Part shown: positions 1 to 8,631 of the stretch, one piece after another
How positions within the stretch are numbered: position 1 is the stretch's first letter
Layout: the number at the start of each line of letters is the position of its first letter
Assembly (NCBI GenBank): GCA_017618015.1
Contig: JAFZVC010000049.1
Span: 1 to 55,024, forward strand
DNA length: 55,024 nucleotides
From: Spirochaetaceae bacterium
Lineage (GTDB): Bacteria > Spirochaetota > Spirochaetia > Treponematales > Treponemataceae
Direction: 5' to 3'
Position numbers and translations under genes: made by a program
The notes under the pieces: model-generated
The model's input: only the letters and a program-made list of their open reading frames with translations
What the model was told of the DNA's origin: nothing
Databases searched by the model: none

Positions 1-24
1 CGACCCTTGTCATAGTTTTTAGTC

Positions 25-135
25 GCCTGGTGGCCATGGCGGAGAGGCAATACCCGTTCCCATCCCGAACACGGAAGTCAAGCTCTCCTGCGCCGATGAT
101 ACTGCTCTTCGCGGGAAAGTAGGTAGCTGCCAGGC
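25..135 (+). rRNA. rrf: 5S ribosomal RNA
   Basis: The 5' GCCTGGTGGC and 3' GCTGCCAGGC ends pair to form helix I. Between them lie the usual 5S landmarks, CCCGTTCCCATCCCGAAC and the GGGAAAGTAGG region, giving about 111 nt, the normal length. Eight T residues follow directly, so helix I itself may act as part of the terminator. The 23S gene must lie just left of the window. The ends were placed by helix I pairing and may be off by a few bases. Confidence 0.95.
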
Positions 136-301
136 TTTTTTTTGTTTAAACGGCTGTGTCCGGGGAGCCGAGGGAGCTCCCGATGGCGGGGCATGCCTGC
201 TTTCCCGCGAAGAGCGGGGATCCGCAACGAGTGCCCCGCGCGGCTTCATGCGGAGCGGGGCACGAAGTTTCTGGCGAAGTAGGTAGCTGCCAGGCTTTTT
301 T
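136..301 (+). repeat. Structured segment ending in a partial 5S 3'-end copy
   Basis: No protein gene is seen between 5S and the response regulator. Positions 277-301 repeat 117-141 exactly (25 bp: the last 19 nt of 5S plus six T residues). Positions 200-215 are the exact reverse complement of 5S positions 104-119. Between them are hairpins: GGGAGC/GCTCCC at about 166-182, and a perfect 9-bp stem GTGCCCCGC/GCGGGGCAC at 231-239 and 255-263. The same design (inverted target piece, hairpins, direct copy of the RNA-gene 3' end) is seen behind tRNA-Thr(CGT) at 14.5 kb. It is not a second functional 5S, because only the 3' end is present. Confidence 0.8.
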
Positions 302-326
302 ATTTTAAAAATTGTTATTATAAATG

Positions 327-355
327 TGGATAAATATATAAAAGTCTGATAAAAT
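327..355 (+). promoter_or_regulatory. Predicted leaderless promoter of the response regulator
   Basis: TGGATA (327-332), a 17-bp spacer and TAAAAT (350-355), with only 6 nt before the ATG at 362. There is no Shine-Dalgarno, so transcription would begin at or next to the start codon. The word ATGTGGA at the -35 position recurs at the -35 of the esterase promoter near 6786. Confidence 0.55.
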
Positions 356-361
356 AAAACC

Positions 362-1015
362 ATGTATAAAGTACTGATTGTTGAAGATCACCCTCTGTTC
401 AGCGAGGGATTGGCACAGTTAATAGAAACAATGCCTCAGTATGAAGTAGCTGGAAATGTTACAAACATTAATGACGCATTATCCTTCCTTGAAAACACCT
501 CAATAAATCTTGTAATCGTTGATTTGAACCTCGGCGATGAAGATGGACTAGAGTTAATAAAACTTATAAAGACAAAATATCCCAAAATAATTATTCTTGT
601 TCTTTCAATGCATGATGAACGTTTTTATTCAGAACGTGCGTTAAAAGCTGGAGCAAACGGCTATATAATGAAAGAAGAAGCCGGTGCAAAGGTTCTTGAA
701 GCTATAAAAACTGTAATGGCAGGAAAAGTTTGGCTCAGTGAGAATGAAAGATTGCGCTTGAACGACTGCCTTACTGGTACCGGAAAAGGTATAGCTGCCG
801 GAAATGACAATTTTGCAAATATCAATACTTTATCAAACAGGCAGCTTCAAATCTTCACTTTGATAGGAAAAGGCCTTGGTACTTTGGAAATAAGCCAAAA
901 ACTGAACTTAAGTACAAAGACAATTGATACCCATAAAGAACATCTTAAACTGAAATTGCACTGCAATACCTCGCAAGAATTAAGACAGCTTGCAATTGAG
1001 TGGGTCAGTCGGTAG
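362..1015 (+). CDS. NarL/LuxR-type response regulator
   Basis: A 217-residue two-component response regulator. The receiver domain (about 1-120) has the acidic pocket in IVEDHP, the phosphoacceptor Asp54 in VIVDLNL, and the conserved Lys in YIMKEE. The C-terminal LuxR-type HTH (about 152-217) begins LSNRQLQIFTLIGKG. It lies next to hemicellulase genes. The only kinase nearby, at 4634-6739, has the HisKA_3 type of core that normally pairs with NarL regulators, so the two are probably partners; that is inference. The likely output is control of the xylan genes. No Shine-Dalgarno precedes the ATG, and the promoter suggests a leaderless message. Confidence 0.92.
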   Translation: MYKVLIVEDHPLFSEGLAQLIETMPQYEVAGNVTNINDALSFLENTSINLVIVDLNLGDEDGLELIKLIKTKYPKIIILVLSMHDERFYSERALKAGANGYIMKEEAGAKVLEAIKTVMAGKVWLSENERLRLNDCLTGTGKGIAAGNDNFANINTLSNRQLQIFTLIGKGLGTLEISQKLNLSTKTIDTHKEHLKLKLHCNTSQELRQLAIEWVSR

Positions 1016-1024
1016 GTAAAAGTA

Positions 1025-1058
1025 CTTATACTTTATAAGGCGAATTAAAAGTTATACT
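1025..1058 (+). promoter_or_regulatory. GH67 operon promoter with palindromic operator
   Basis: TATACT (1053-1058) ends 7 nt before the ATG at 1066. A perfect inverted repeat CTTATA-ctt-TATAAG (1025-1039) covers the place where a -35 box (about 1030-1035) should be; the sequence there is a poor -35. The nonamer TATACTTTA occurs both in the palindrome and at the -10. This layout fits a promoter needing an activator, plausibly the response regulator encoded just upstream. Confidence 0.5.
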
Positions 1059-1065
1059 TTACTGT

Positions 1066-3081
1066 ATGAAGAGAACGGACGGCTATGAGCTATGGTTGTC
1101 ATATTCCCCATATAGTGAGAGTATGACAAAAAAATATAGTGCAAAAATAAAAAATGTTTACACAGCTTTAGGTAGCGAAATCCTTGATGCAGTTTCTGAT
1201 GAAATAGAGCTTGCCTTCTCTTCTCTTCTTGATACAAATTTCCTGCTAGAACGAAGCAACACAGTTAAGTTCAGTAATTCAAGTCTGTTAATAGCACCGT
1301 ATGATCATCTTGATGAAGATTTATGCGCGCGGTTACCTTCAGACACATTACCAGAAGGTGATGGATATTCAATCCATACAATACAAGATTCAATTTTAAT
1401 AACTGGTTTGACCGAAAAAGGCATTCTGTACGGAAGTTTTTATTTTCTACGTCTGCTGCAAACTGGTAAAAGCATTGAAAATCTGTCTATTGTTTCGTCT
1501 CCGTCTGTGAAGTGGCGAATCCTAAATCACTGGGATAACCTTGACGGCTCCGTAGAACGCGGTTATGCAGGAAAAAGCCTTTGGAAATGGCGCGAGCTGC
1601 CAAAACTCATCGATTCACGCTATAAAGATTATGCGCGGGCTTGTGCATCAATCGGTATAAATGGTGCAGTATTAAACAATGTAAATACGCAAGTCTATAT
1701 TCTTTCGCAGGAATATATTGAAAAAGCTGCGGCAATCGCTTCTGTTTTCCGTCATTTTGGTATACGAATCTTTCTTTCTGTAAACTTTTCTTCTCCGGCC
1801 TTGCTTGGGGGATTGGGCACGGCAGATCCTTTTGACAAAAGCGTAATCAGGTGGTGGAAAGAAAAAACAGCTGAAATCTATTCTGTTATCCCTGATTTTG
1901 GTGGTTTTCTTGTAAAAGCCGATTCCGAAGGACAGCCGGGTCCGTATGTATATGGAAGAGATCATGCTGATGGTGCAAATATGCTGGGAAGCGTGTTGGA
2001 ACCATACGGTGGTATCGTTATTTGGCGAGCTTTTGTGTACGGACAGGGAGAAACGGACAGAGCTAAAAAAGCATATTCAGATTTTAAACCTTTGGACGGA
2101 AAGTTCCTTTCTAATGTGTGTGTTCAGGTTAAGAACGGACCGATAGATTTTCAGCCAAGAGAACCAATTCATCCGCTTTTTGGCGGTATGGATAAGACGA
2201 ATATTTTTATGGAGCTTCAGATAACTCAGGAATACCTTGGACAGGGGAATCATCTTGTATTTTTGGCTCCAATGTGGAAAGAAATTCTTGATTTTGACAC
2301 TTTTGCAAAAGGAAAAGGAAGTACCGTCGGTTCGTTTTTAGCAGCCAAAGCCGATGATAAACGGTTAACAGGAATCGCGGGCGTTTCGAATATCGGTTCA
2401 GATAAAAACTGGTGTGCTTCGCTCTTTCATCCAGCAAACTGGTATGCGTTCGGAAGGTTGTGCTGGGATTATACGCTTACTGCAGAGGAAATTGCAGAAG
2501 AATGGGCTGTATGTACTTGGGGAGCCAATCAGAAGGTACTGGAAGCAGTTAAATATATCCTTATGAACTCTTGGCAGGCGTGCCTTGATTATATGACGCC
2601 GCTCTGTCTGCATCACATAATGCGCTACAATCACCATTATGGACCGGATCCAGCTTGTGATGAAGGTTCGCGTGAAGATTGGAAACCGAGGTATTATCAT
2701 CGGGCGGATTCTGCCGGACTCGGTTTTGACAGGACCCGGAACGGAACAGATGCAGTTGACCAATATCACAAGCCTGTTGCGGATATGTTCAATGACATAA
2801 AGAAATGCCCAGAAAAATATCTTTTATGGTTCCATCATGTTCCGTGGGATTATAAGCTTTCTTCCGGCAGAAGCCTGAAAGACGAGCTTTCTTTTGTTTA
2901 TGAAAAAGGCGTGAAGGAAGCGGAAATGCTTCGTGACAAATGGCTGGAAATAAAGCCAGAAATTGATAAGAAGCGGTTTGAATCAGTTTTAGATAAATTA
3001 AATATTCAATACGAAGATGCAAAAGAATGGCGGGATGTTTGTCTCGATTATTTCTTGAAATTTGCAGAAGGTGAAAAATGA
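1066..3081 (+). CDS. aguA: GH67 alpha-glucuronidase
   Basis: Removes (4-O-methyl)glucuronic acid from the non-reducing end of aldouronic acids derived from glucuronoxylan. At 671 residues it has the usual GH67 length: an N-terminal beta-sandwich (to about 135), a TIM barrel, and a C-terminal helical domain. The catalytic residues known from Cellvibrio GlcA67A align with constant offset: Glu288 in KADSEGQPGP, Asp361 in IDFQPREP and Glu389 in ITQEYLG. There is no signal peptide, so it acts in the cytoplasm. The gene overlaps the next by 4 nt (ATGA), indicating an operon with the GH43 gene. The start has no Shine-Dalgarno and sits 7 nt behind a -10-like box. Confidence 0.95.
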   Translation: MKRTDGYELWLSYSPYSESMTKKYSAKIKNVYTALGSEILDAVSDEIELAFSSLLDTNFLLERSNTVKFSNSSLLIAPYDHLDEDLCARLPSDTLPEGDGYSIHTIQDSILITGLTEKGILYGSFYFLRLLQTGKSIENLSIVSSPSVKWRILNHWDNLDGSVERGYAGKSLWKWRELPKLIDSRYKDYARACASIGINGAVLNNVNTQVYILSQEYIEKAAAIASVFRHFGIRIFLSVNFSSPALLGGLGTADPFDKSVIRWWKEKTAEIYSVIPDFGGFLVKADSEGQPGPYVYGRDHADGANMLGSVLEPYGGIVIWRAFVYGQGETDRAKKAYSDFKPLDGKFLSNVCVQVKNGPIDFQPREPIHPLFGGMDKTNIFMELQITQEYLGQGNHLVFLAPMWKEILDFDTFAKGKGSTVGSFLAAKADDKRLTGIAGVSNIGSDKNWCASLFHPANWYAFGRLCWDYTLTAEEIAEEWAVCTWGANQKVLEAVKYILMNSWQACLDYMTPLCLHHIMRYNHHYGPDPACDEGSREDWKPRYYHRADSAGLGFDRTRNGTDAVDQYHKPVADMFNDIKKCPEKYLLWFHHVPWDYKLSSGRSLKDELSFVYEKGVKEAEMLRDKWLEIKPEIDKKRFESVLDKLNIQYEDAKEWRDVCLDYFLKFAEGEK

Positions 3082-4637
3082 CAATCAAAAATCCAATCCG
3101 TCCGGGCTTTTATCCGGATCCATCTGTATGTCGTGCTGGTAATAAGTATTTTCTTGTGAATTCATCGTTTAATTATTTTCCTGGACTCCCGATTTTTGAG
3201 AGCGAGAATCTTTCGGAATGGAAACAGATAGGAAACGCAATAGACAGGACGAGTCAGCTTGATTTTTCAAATGCTTATATGACTAGAGGTTTGTTTGCCC
3301 CTACTATTCGCTATAACAAAGGTAAGTTTTACATAATCTGTACACAGGTCGATAAAGTCGGTAACTTTTTCATTTCTGCTGATAACTCGGCTGGCCCGTG
3401 GTCTGATCCTGTTGTTATAGAAGGCGCTGAGGGAATAGATCCTTCTTTGTTTTTTGATGATGACGGAACAGTCTGGTATATCGGGACAAGACCGGCCCCA
3501 GAAGGTCCTAAATGGAATGGAAACTGGGAGATTTGGGTTCAGCGTATAGACCTTTCGACGGGAAAACTTTACGGAAAAGATACTGGTATTTGGCGAGGAG
3601 CGTTAAAACGCTGTATATGGCCGGAAGGACCACATATCTATAAGATAAACGGAGAGTATTTGCTGCTTCATGCAGAAGGCGGAACTTCTATTCAGCATGC
3701 AGTTTGTGTTGCAAAATGTGACACGGTTGAAGGCGAGTGGGTTGGTAATCCGTGTAACCCGATTCTGACGCATCGCAATATGGGAAAGCGTGCGGATATA
3801 GTAAATGTTGGTCATGGTGATTTGGTAGATACTCCAGACGGAAAATGGTGGATGGTTTGTCTTGCGACACGCCCGCAGGGAAAAGGTGAAAACAGAGTTT
3901 CTCCGCTTGGACGTGAAACGTTCATCGTTCCAGTTGAATTTGAGGATGGCTGGCCACTTGCAAGCCCTGATACTGGAAAAATCGTGGACGCATATAATTT
4001 GGACGGAAGCGTTGCGGCATGTGGAAACACTTGCACCGCGCCTTATGCGTTCAAAGATGGTTTTTCAAGTGATTCTATCGGGGTTGAATGGCTTTCGCTT
4101 CGTGGAAGAGACGAAAAAAGTTACAGCCTTTCAGCGCGGAATGGCTGGTTAAGGCTTTCAACAGACGGCGAGACACTTACAAAAACTGGAAAAACAAACT
4201 TTTTCGGAATCCGTCAGGAAATATTTGATTATGAGCTTTCTGTCGATGTGGATTTTGTGCCTGAAAAAGACGAAACGGCTGGTATCGCATTTTTCCAGTC
4301 CGAGACGTATCAGTATAGAATGGAACTTTTTAATAACGGAGGAACGTGTATCCGCGTTATAAAAGTTGAGGATGGCGCAAGTTCCGTGCTTGGAGAAAGC
4401 AAAGTATCTGCTAATGGAACAATCAGAATGAAGTGCGTTTGCCTTAACCAAAAGTTTGCGTTCAGCTTTAGCGAAGGAAACTCTGTTATTGTCGCAGAAA
4501 ACTGCGACTCGACAATACTTAGCACGGAACGCGCCGGTGGTTTTGTCGGCAACGTAATCGGTTTGTTCGCGGCAGGAAAGAACGCGTCACATCACGCCGA
4601 TTTCACGAACTTCGAAATCCGTTCTTGCAAAGCTTAG
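3078..4637 (+). CDS. xynB: GH43 beta-xylosidase / arabinofuranosidase
   Basis: A 519-residue glycoside hydrolase of family 43 with a five-bladed propeller followed by a C-terminal beta-sandwich (about 330-515). Expected catalytic residues are visible: Asp14 in YPDPS (base), Asp121 in EGIDPSLF (pKa modulator) and Glu183 in WPEGPH (acid). No signal peptide is present, consistent with intracellular trimming of xylo-oligosaccharides after the GH67 enzyme has removed glucuronic acid. The start overlaps the aguA stop (ATGA) and has AAGGTG just upstream. Its stop codon overlaps that of the convergent kinase gene in the 4-nt string TTAG. Xylosidase is likelier than arabinofuranosidase from context, but the family alone does not settle substrate. 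Confidence 0.93.
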   Translation: MTIKNPIRPGFYPDPSVCRAGNKYFLVNSSFNYFPGLPIFESENLSEWKQIGNAIDRTSQLDFSNAYMTRGLFAPTIRYNKGKFYIICTQVDKVGNFFISADNSAGPWSDPVVIEGAEGIDPSLFFDDDGTVWYIGTRPAPEGPKWNGNWEIWVQRIDLSTGKLYGKDTGIWRGALKRCIWPEGPHIYKINGEYLLLHAEGGTSIQHAVCVAKCDTVEGEWVGNPCNPILTHRNMGKRADIVNVGHGDLVDTPDGKWWMVCLATRPQGKGENRVSPLGRETFIVPVEFEDGWPLASPDTGKIVDAYNLDGSVAACGNTCTAPYAFKDGFSSDSIGVEWLSLRGRDEKSYSLSARNGWLRLSTDGETLTKTGKTNFFGIRQEIFDYELSVDVDFVPEKDETAGIAFFQSETYQYRMELFNNGGTCIRVIKVEDGASSVLGESKVSANGTIRMKCVCLNQKFAFSFSEGNSVIVAENCDSTILSTERAGGFVGNVIGLFAAGKNASHHADFTNFEIRSCKA

Positions 4638-6739
4638 GAAGCCAAATGGAGTTTTAGCTGAATACACGTTCCGTTCTGCTCTGTAGACGTGAGCTTGTAT
4701 TCGGCTCCGATTTGGTCGGCTCTGTACTGCATTGAACGCAGGCCAAGTCCGTGAGTTTCTTTGCGGCTGTTTTTTGTCGAGATATTCTTTATTCCTTTTC
4801 CGTTGTCGCTTACCGTAACCCAAAGCAAGCTGTCTTTCTCTTCGATTGAAACTTTTACTTCTGTCGCTTTTGCATGCTTTATTGTGTTGTGCATAGCTTC
4901 CTGAATAATACGGAAAATCGCGATTTGTGCCGCTCTTGAAACTGGAAGTGGCTCGGGAGCTGTCCAGCTGTACGTGCATTTGCAGCCAGTCTGCTTTTGG
5001 AGCGTGTGGCACAAGTTGTCTATAGCTTGATTTATACCAAGAACATCAATATCCATCGGGAAAGAATCGTGCGCATATTGGCGCGTCCGTGTAAGCGTTT
5101 CATCTATCTGGTCGGAAAGCTCCAGCAGTTTTTTGTTGCCGGCAGAAAGTCCCCGGCATTTCATTGAGATTCCGGCAAGACGCTGGCATATATCATCGTG
5201 CAGATCAAGGCTGAAACGCATTCTTTCAAGCTCACTTATTTTAAGAACTTCTGCCTCAACTTTGATGCGCCGTTGTGATTCGCGCTTAAGCTTGTTGTTC
5301 GCGGAAACAAGGTCTTTCGTGCGCCGGTTGACTTCTTTTTCAAGCTGCTCGGCGCGTTTTTTCTCAAGATTAAGTATGTAAAGACGCTGCAGGGCGTTCG
5401 CCATAAAAACTGAGGCACTGCACATGTGCTGATGTGCGGAATCGTCTGATGTATAGACGAAAAGTCCGAATACATCGCCACCGGCGCGGAGATATCGCAT
5501 ATCAAAGTTTGCCGCTCCTGTGTTTTCAGGCGTTATATAATCCGAAAAAAGCGTTTTAAGCTTGATTGGTTCCGGATTGTCGAACATCGGGGTTTCTTCA
5601 TAGTGCGTTTTTTTGTAGACGAGCGTTCCCTTAAGAGGAATAAGCTCGGACGGCTTCTCAAAGAAAACAAGGAAAAACACTTGTACTTCAAGGTAATTCA
5701 AGAATTCCTTGAGGTTTTCGGAAATATCCGCAATTGAAGAAACGGTGTTGAGCTGTTCTCCGAAAAGACTTGTATTTCTCATGTACCGGGTTACTTTTAT
5801 CGACTGATATTGCATCCGGGTAAGCTCAGCTTTCGCGCTGTTGTACATGCGTTCGTTTTCGGCTTCTGTATATGACGCACGGTGTTCGGAACATCCGCAT
5901 GAGTTCCTTATATGAAGGCTGCAGTCAACTTTTATAAGCTCTTTTGACGGACGTTGCTTAAGCATCGTGAACATTGCTTCTACTGCGCGGGTTCCCATCT
6001 CGTCAAAAGGCTGCCGAATCGTTGTAAGTGATGGTATCGTGATTTGAGCACGCTCTGTATCATCAAATCCTGTAATGGCGCAGTTCTGCCAGCGTATATC
6101 TGTTCTTGTTTTAAGTACCTTGAGTGCACCGATTGCCATCTCATCATTCGCGGCGACAACAACATCAGGCGGATTATTTATGTTCTGCTCGTAATATTTT
6201 GTCATTACGGCGGAACCTGTGTTCTCGCTGTAGTATCCGTGTGTGATATCGAATGTTATGTCCGGATACGTGTTTTTCATCTTGCTTAGGTAAGTCCGGA
6301 AGACCGTTTCACGGAGTATATTGTCGCGGTGTTTTTCTGGACCACCGATGTACAGGAAACGTCTGTACTGATGTGTGTACACCAGGTGTTCCATCAGTTG
6401 TTCCATTGATGTGCGGCTTTTTATTATGATTGAGCAGATGCCGTCTATGTGATCACCTATTGAAACGACAGGAATGTTCGGAAAAAGAGATCGCAGATTG
6501 GAGAATGCATCTGACGGAACGTATTCGGTTATTGCAGGGGTCAGGATTATAACGCCGTCTGCGTTTATGAAATGTCGCGAAGGGAAAAGTCCTACATCGG
6601 AATTAAGCGCGCGGTTAACGTGTTCCTGCTGAATACAGATAAGGTTCAGTCCAAGTTCGCCAGTGCGTTTTTTTACGTTGCGGTATATAGAAAGTTGATA
6701 ATCTTCATCAAGGCTGTTTACATATAATGCGATTTTCAT
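4634..6739 (-). CDS. Sensor kinase with LacI-type sugar-binding input domain
   Basis: About 701 residues. The N-terminal 280 or so resemble a LacI/PBP1 ligand-binding domain (MKIALYVNSL start, VVAANDEMAIGALKVL, ITGFDDTERA, TTIRQPFDEMG), but the usual N-terminal HTH is absent. A GAF-like or undefined region follows, then a coiled coil (EKKRAEQLEKEVNRRTK), a HisKA_3 core with the phosphoacceptor His in SLDLHDDICQRL (about residue 514), and a HATPase_c domain (NTIKHAK N-box, DNGKGI, THGLGLRSM). No transmembrane segment or signal peptide is visible, so it should sense a cytoplasmic sugar. ATG at 6739 is preferred; a GTG at 6754 is possible but lies in the predicted -10 region. Probable partner: the regulator at 362-1015. 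Confidence 0.88.
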   Translation of the reverse strand: MKIALYVNSLDEDYQLSIYRNVKKRTGELGLNLICIQQEHVNRALNSDVGLFPSRHFINADGVIILTPAITEYVPSDAFSNLRSLFPNIPVVSIGDHIDGICSIIIKSRTSMEQLMEHLVYTHQYRRFLYIGGPEKHRDNILRETVFRTYLSKMKNTYPDITFDITHGYYSENTGSAVMTKYYEQNINNPPDVVVAANDEMAIGALKVLKTRTDIRWQNCAITGFDDTERAQITIPSLTTIRQPFDEMGTRAVEAMFTMLKQRPSKELIKVDCSLHIRNSCGCSEHRASYTEAENERMYNSAKAELTRMQYQSIKVTRYMRNTSLFGEQLNTVSSIADISENLKEFLNYLEVQVFFLVFFEKPSELIPLKGTLVYKKTHYEETPMFDNPEPIKLKTLFSDYITPENTGAANFDMRYLRAGGDVFGLFVYTSDDSAHQHMCSASVFMANALQRLYILNLEKKRAEQLEKEVNRRTKDLVSANNKLKRESQRRIKVEAEVLKISELERMRFSLDLHDDICQRLAGISMKCRGLSAGNKKLLELSDQIDETLTRTRQYAHDSFPMDIDVLGINQAIDNLCHTLQKQTGCKCTYSWTAPEPLPVSRAAQIAIFRIIQEAMHNTIKHAKATEVKVSIEEKDSLLWVTVSDNGKGIKNISTKNSRKETHGLGLRSMQYRADQIGAEYKLTSTEQNGTCIQLKLHLAS

Positions 6740-6745
6740 AAGAAG

Positions 6746-6774
6746 ATTATACACCCAATTTGTATTGAGCGAAA
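6746..6774 (-). promoter_or_regulatory. Predicted leaderless promoter of the sensor kinase
   Basis: On the minus strand TATAAT (6746-6751 in plus coordinates) ends 6 nt before the ATG at 6739; no Shine-Dalgarno is present. The -35 at 17 bp is poor (TTTCGC, 6769-6774), so an activator may be needed. It is back-to-back with the esterase promoter, leaving only 12 bp between the two -35 positions. Confidence 0.5.
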
Positions 6775-6786
6775 CTGTTCCCCATG

Positions 6787-6815
6787 TGGACTTTCGTGTT
6801 TAGCTTTCATATAAT
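6787..6815 (+). promoter_or_regulatory. Predicted leaderless promoter of the acetylesterase
   Basis: TGGACT (6787-6792, 4/6 to consensus), a 17-bp spacer and a perfect TATAAT (6810-6815), followed by 7 nt and the ATG at 6823. No Shine-Dalgarno is present. This promoter decides the start: the upstream in-frame ATG at 6784 would lie in the -35 region. Confidence 0.6.
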
Positions 6816-6822
6816 CACAATT

Positions 6823-8631
6823 ATGAATAATTTGTCTTTGCATAAGCTTTATCAGTCCGGCATGGTTTTACAGCGGAACTGTGATAATTGTATTTTGGGA
6901 AAAGCCGGTGCTGGAGAAGGCGTGAAAGTTTCGTTCAGAGGCGCGGAATATTCTGCTAAAGCCAATGAAAATGGCGATTGGGAACTTCTTTTTAATCCCG
7001 GAAATGCGGGTGGTCCTGATGTTCTTGTTGTTACTACAGACAGCGGCGAAAAAATCACGCTGACTGATATATATACAGGCGAGCTTTGGCTTTGTTCCGG
7101 GCAGTCGAATATGCAGCTTCAGATGAACAGACTGCGTTTTTCTTTTCCAGAGGAATTTAAACTTAAAGAAAATCCGCGCGTAAGAGTGTTTACGGTTCCT
7201 GTGCGCGGTTCTTTTGTTCAGCAGGACGATCTTGATGGTGGCAAGTGGCTTTCTGCCTGCCCGGAGAATCTTTGGGATATGTCGGGCTCATCTTACTTTT
7301 TTGCGAAAAAGCTTCATGCGCTCACAGGAGTGCCTGTTGGCGTTGTAAATGCGAGTCAGGGCGGTTCCCCGATCTCGGCTTGGATGAGCGAGGAATGCTT
7401 TCCGGCGGATAGCGAGTATCGCAAAATCCTTGAAAAATGCAAAGACAGTTCTTTTGTTGAAAAGATTAAGGCGGAGACTGCGGAAAAATTACAGCGGTGG
7501 TACGAGGATGTGGATTCTCGTGATAAGGGAACCGCTGAAAACTGGGCCGCGTTATCAGTTTCGCCGAGGACGGCAGAAATTGATGATGACGCGAAAGTTC
7601 CTGCATGCGACAAAACTTCCGACAGCTCCGAATGGAAGCCTTTTAATATTCCGGGAAGGCTCGGCAAATGTGGAGACGCAGGCGTATTCTGGTTTAACAA
7701 AGATATAGAGCTTACGGAAGAAGAAGTCGCCATTTTGAACAGGGAAAAGGCATGGCTGTGGCTTGGACGCATCACCGATGCCGATGTCGCTTTTGTTAAC
7801 GGGCAGAAAGTTGGTGGCGTTCCGTACATGTACCCACCAAGACGTTATGAAGTTCCTGCCGGACTTCTGCACGCCGGAAAGAATACGATTTCTGTGCGTG
7901 TGACACTTTGCGGTGGAAGCGGACCGCTTTTGTTTGAAGAAGAAAAACCTTATATGCTTTTTTCGGCAAACGTGCTTACGGAAAGCTGGCGGAAAACGTT
8001 ATTTTCATCAGTTTGTGGAAGCATGACGGAACGCAAGGCGGCATGTGCGGAAGGATTTGTTTGCATCGATTTGAGCGGCGAATGGATGTATCGTGTAGGG
8101 TGTACCGCAGAGCGGCGGCCTGGCGAAGTTTTCCTTGAGTGGGCACCTACCGCTTTGTACAACGGAATGCTTGCGCCACTTTTCAAGACGGCGTTCAGGG
8201 GTGCGGTTTGGTATCAGGGGGAGTCCAATGCAGGAAACCCCGATGAGTATAAATGGCTGCTTACGTCGATGGTAGAGCTGTGGCGCTCAAAGTTTACGAA
8301 TAGCCCTGCATTGAAGGACGGAAACAAGCTTGCGTTCGTAGTGGCGGAACTGCCGCTTTGCGGAATAAGGCCTGCTGCTCCCGATTATGAGGCGGACGTA
8401 GAACGGTGCCACAAATGGCTTGAAACAGCGGATGATTATGTTTTCTCCGGAAGGGAGGATTGCTGGTCATCGTTCCGGCGTATGCAGGCGGAGATGGCGC
8501 GGAAAATCCCGAATGTGGAGTTGGCGTCTTTTTATGGCGCAGGTGAGTGGAACGACCTTCATCCAGAGGATAAAAAGACAGCTGGCTTTAAGATGGCAGA
8601 AGCCGCGTACAAGCTGTTGGAAAATAATTAG
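6823..8631 (+). CDS. SGNH-type sialate/acetylxylan O-acetylesterase
   Basis: A 602-residue carbohydrate esterase of the sialate O-acetylesterase-like (SASA) group. The nucleophile Ser95 lies in GQSNM. Other blocks are VVNASQGGSPISAW, VWYQGESNAG and the C-terminal Asp/His pair in NDLHPEDK. A beta-sandwich-like insertion (about 250-360) occurs in relatives. In this hemicellulose locus the likely job is deacetylation of acetylated xylo-oligosaccharides in the cytoplasm, as no signal peptide is seen; sialic acid use is less likely. The gene is divergent from the sensor kinase. Its stop overlaps the convergent pyrophosphatase stop in TTAG, as happens at 4634-4637. Confidence 0.88.
   Translation: MNNLSLHKLYQSGMVLQRNCDNCILGKAGAGEGVKVSFRGAEYSAKANENGDWELLFNPGNAGGPDVLVVTTDSGEKITLTDIYTGELWLCSGQSNMQLQMNRLRFSFPEEFKLKENPRVRVFTVPVRGSFVQQDDLDGGKWLSACPENLWDMSGSSYFFAKKLHALTGVPVGVVNASQGGSPISAWMSEECFPADSEYRKILEKCKDSSFVEKIKAETAEKLQRWYEDVDSRDKGTAENWAALSVSPRTAEIDDDAKVPACDKTSDSSEWKPFNIPGRLGKCGDAGVFWFNKDIELTEEEVAILNREKAWLWLGRITDADVAFVNGQKVGGVPYMYPPRRYEVPAGLLHAGKNTISVRVTLCGGSGPLLFEEEKPYMLFSANVLTESWRKTLFSSVCGSMTERKAACAEGFVCIDLSGEWMYRVGCTAERRPGEVFLEWAPTALYNGMLAPLFKTAFRGAVWYQGESNAGNPDEYKWLLTSMVELWRSKFTNSPALKDGNKLAFVVAELPLCGIRPAAPDYEADVERCHKWLETADDYVFSGREDCWSSFRRMQAEMARKIPNVELASFYGAGEWNDLHPEDKKTAGFKMAEAAYKLLENN

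Noticed and set aside
277..301. Second 5S rRNA gene
   Set aside because: Only the last 19 nt of 5S plus T residues are present; helix I's 5' strand and the loops are missing.
6740..6754. GTG start at 6754 for the sensor kinase
   Set aside because: It would overlap the TATAAT and has no ribosome-binding site; ATG at 6739 starts the conserved sugar-binding domain directly.
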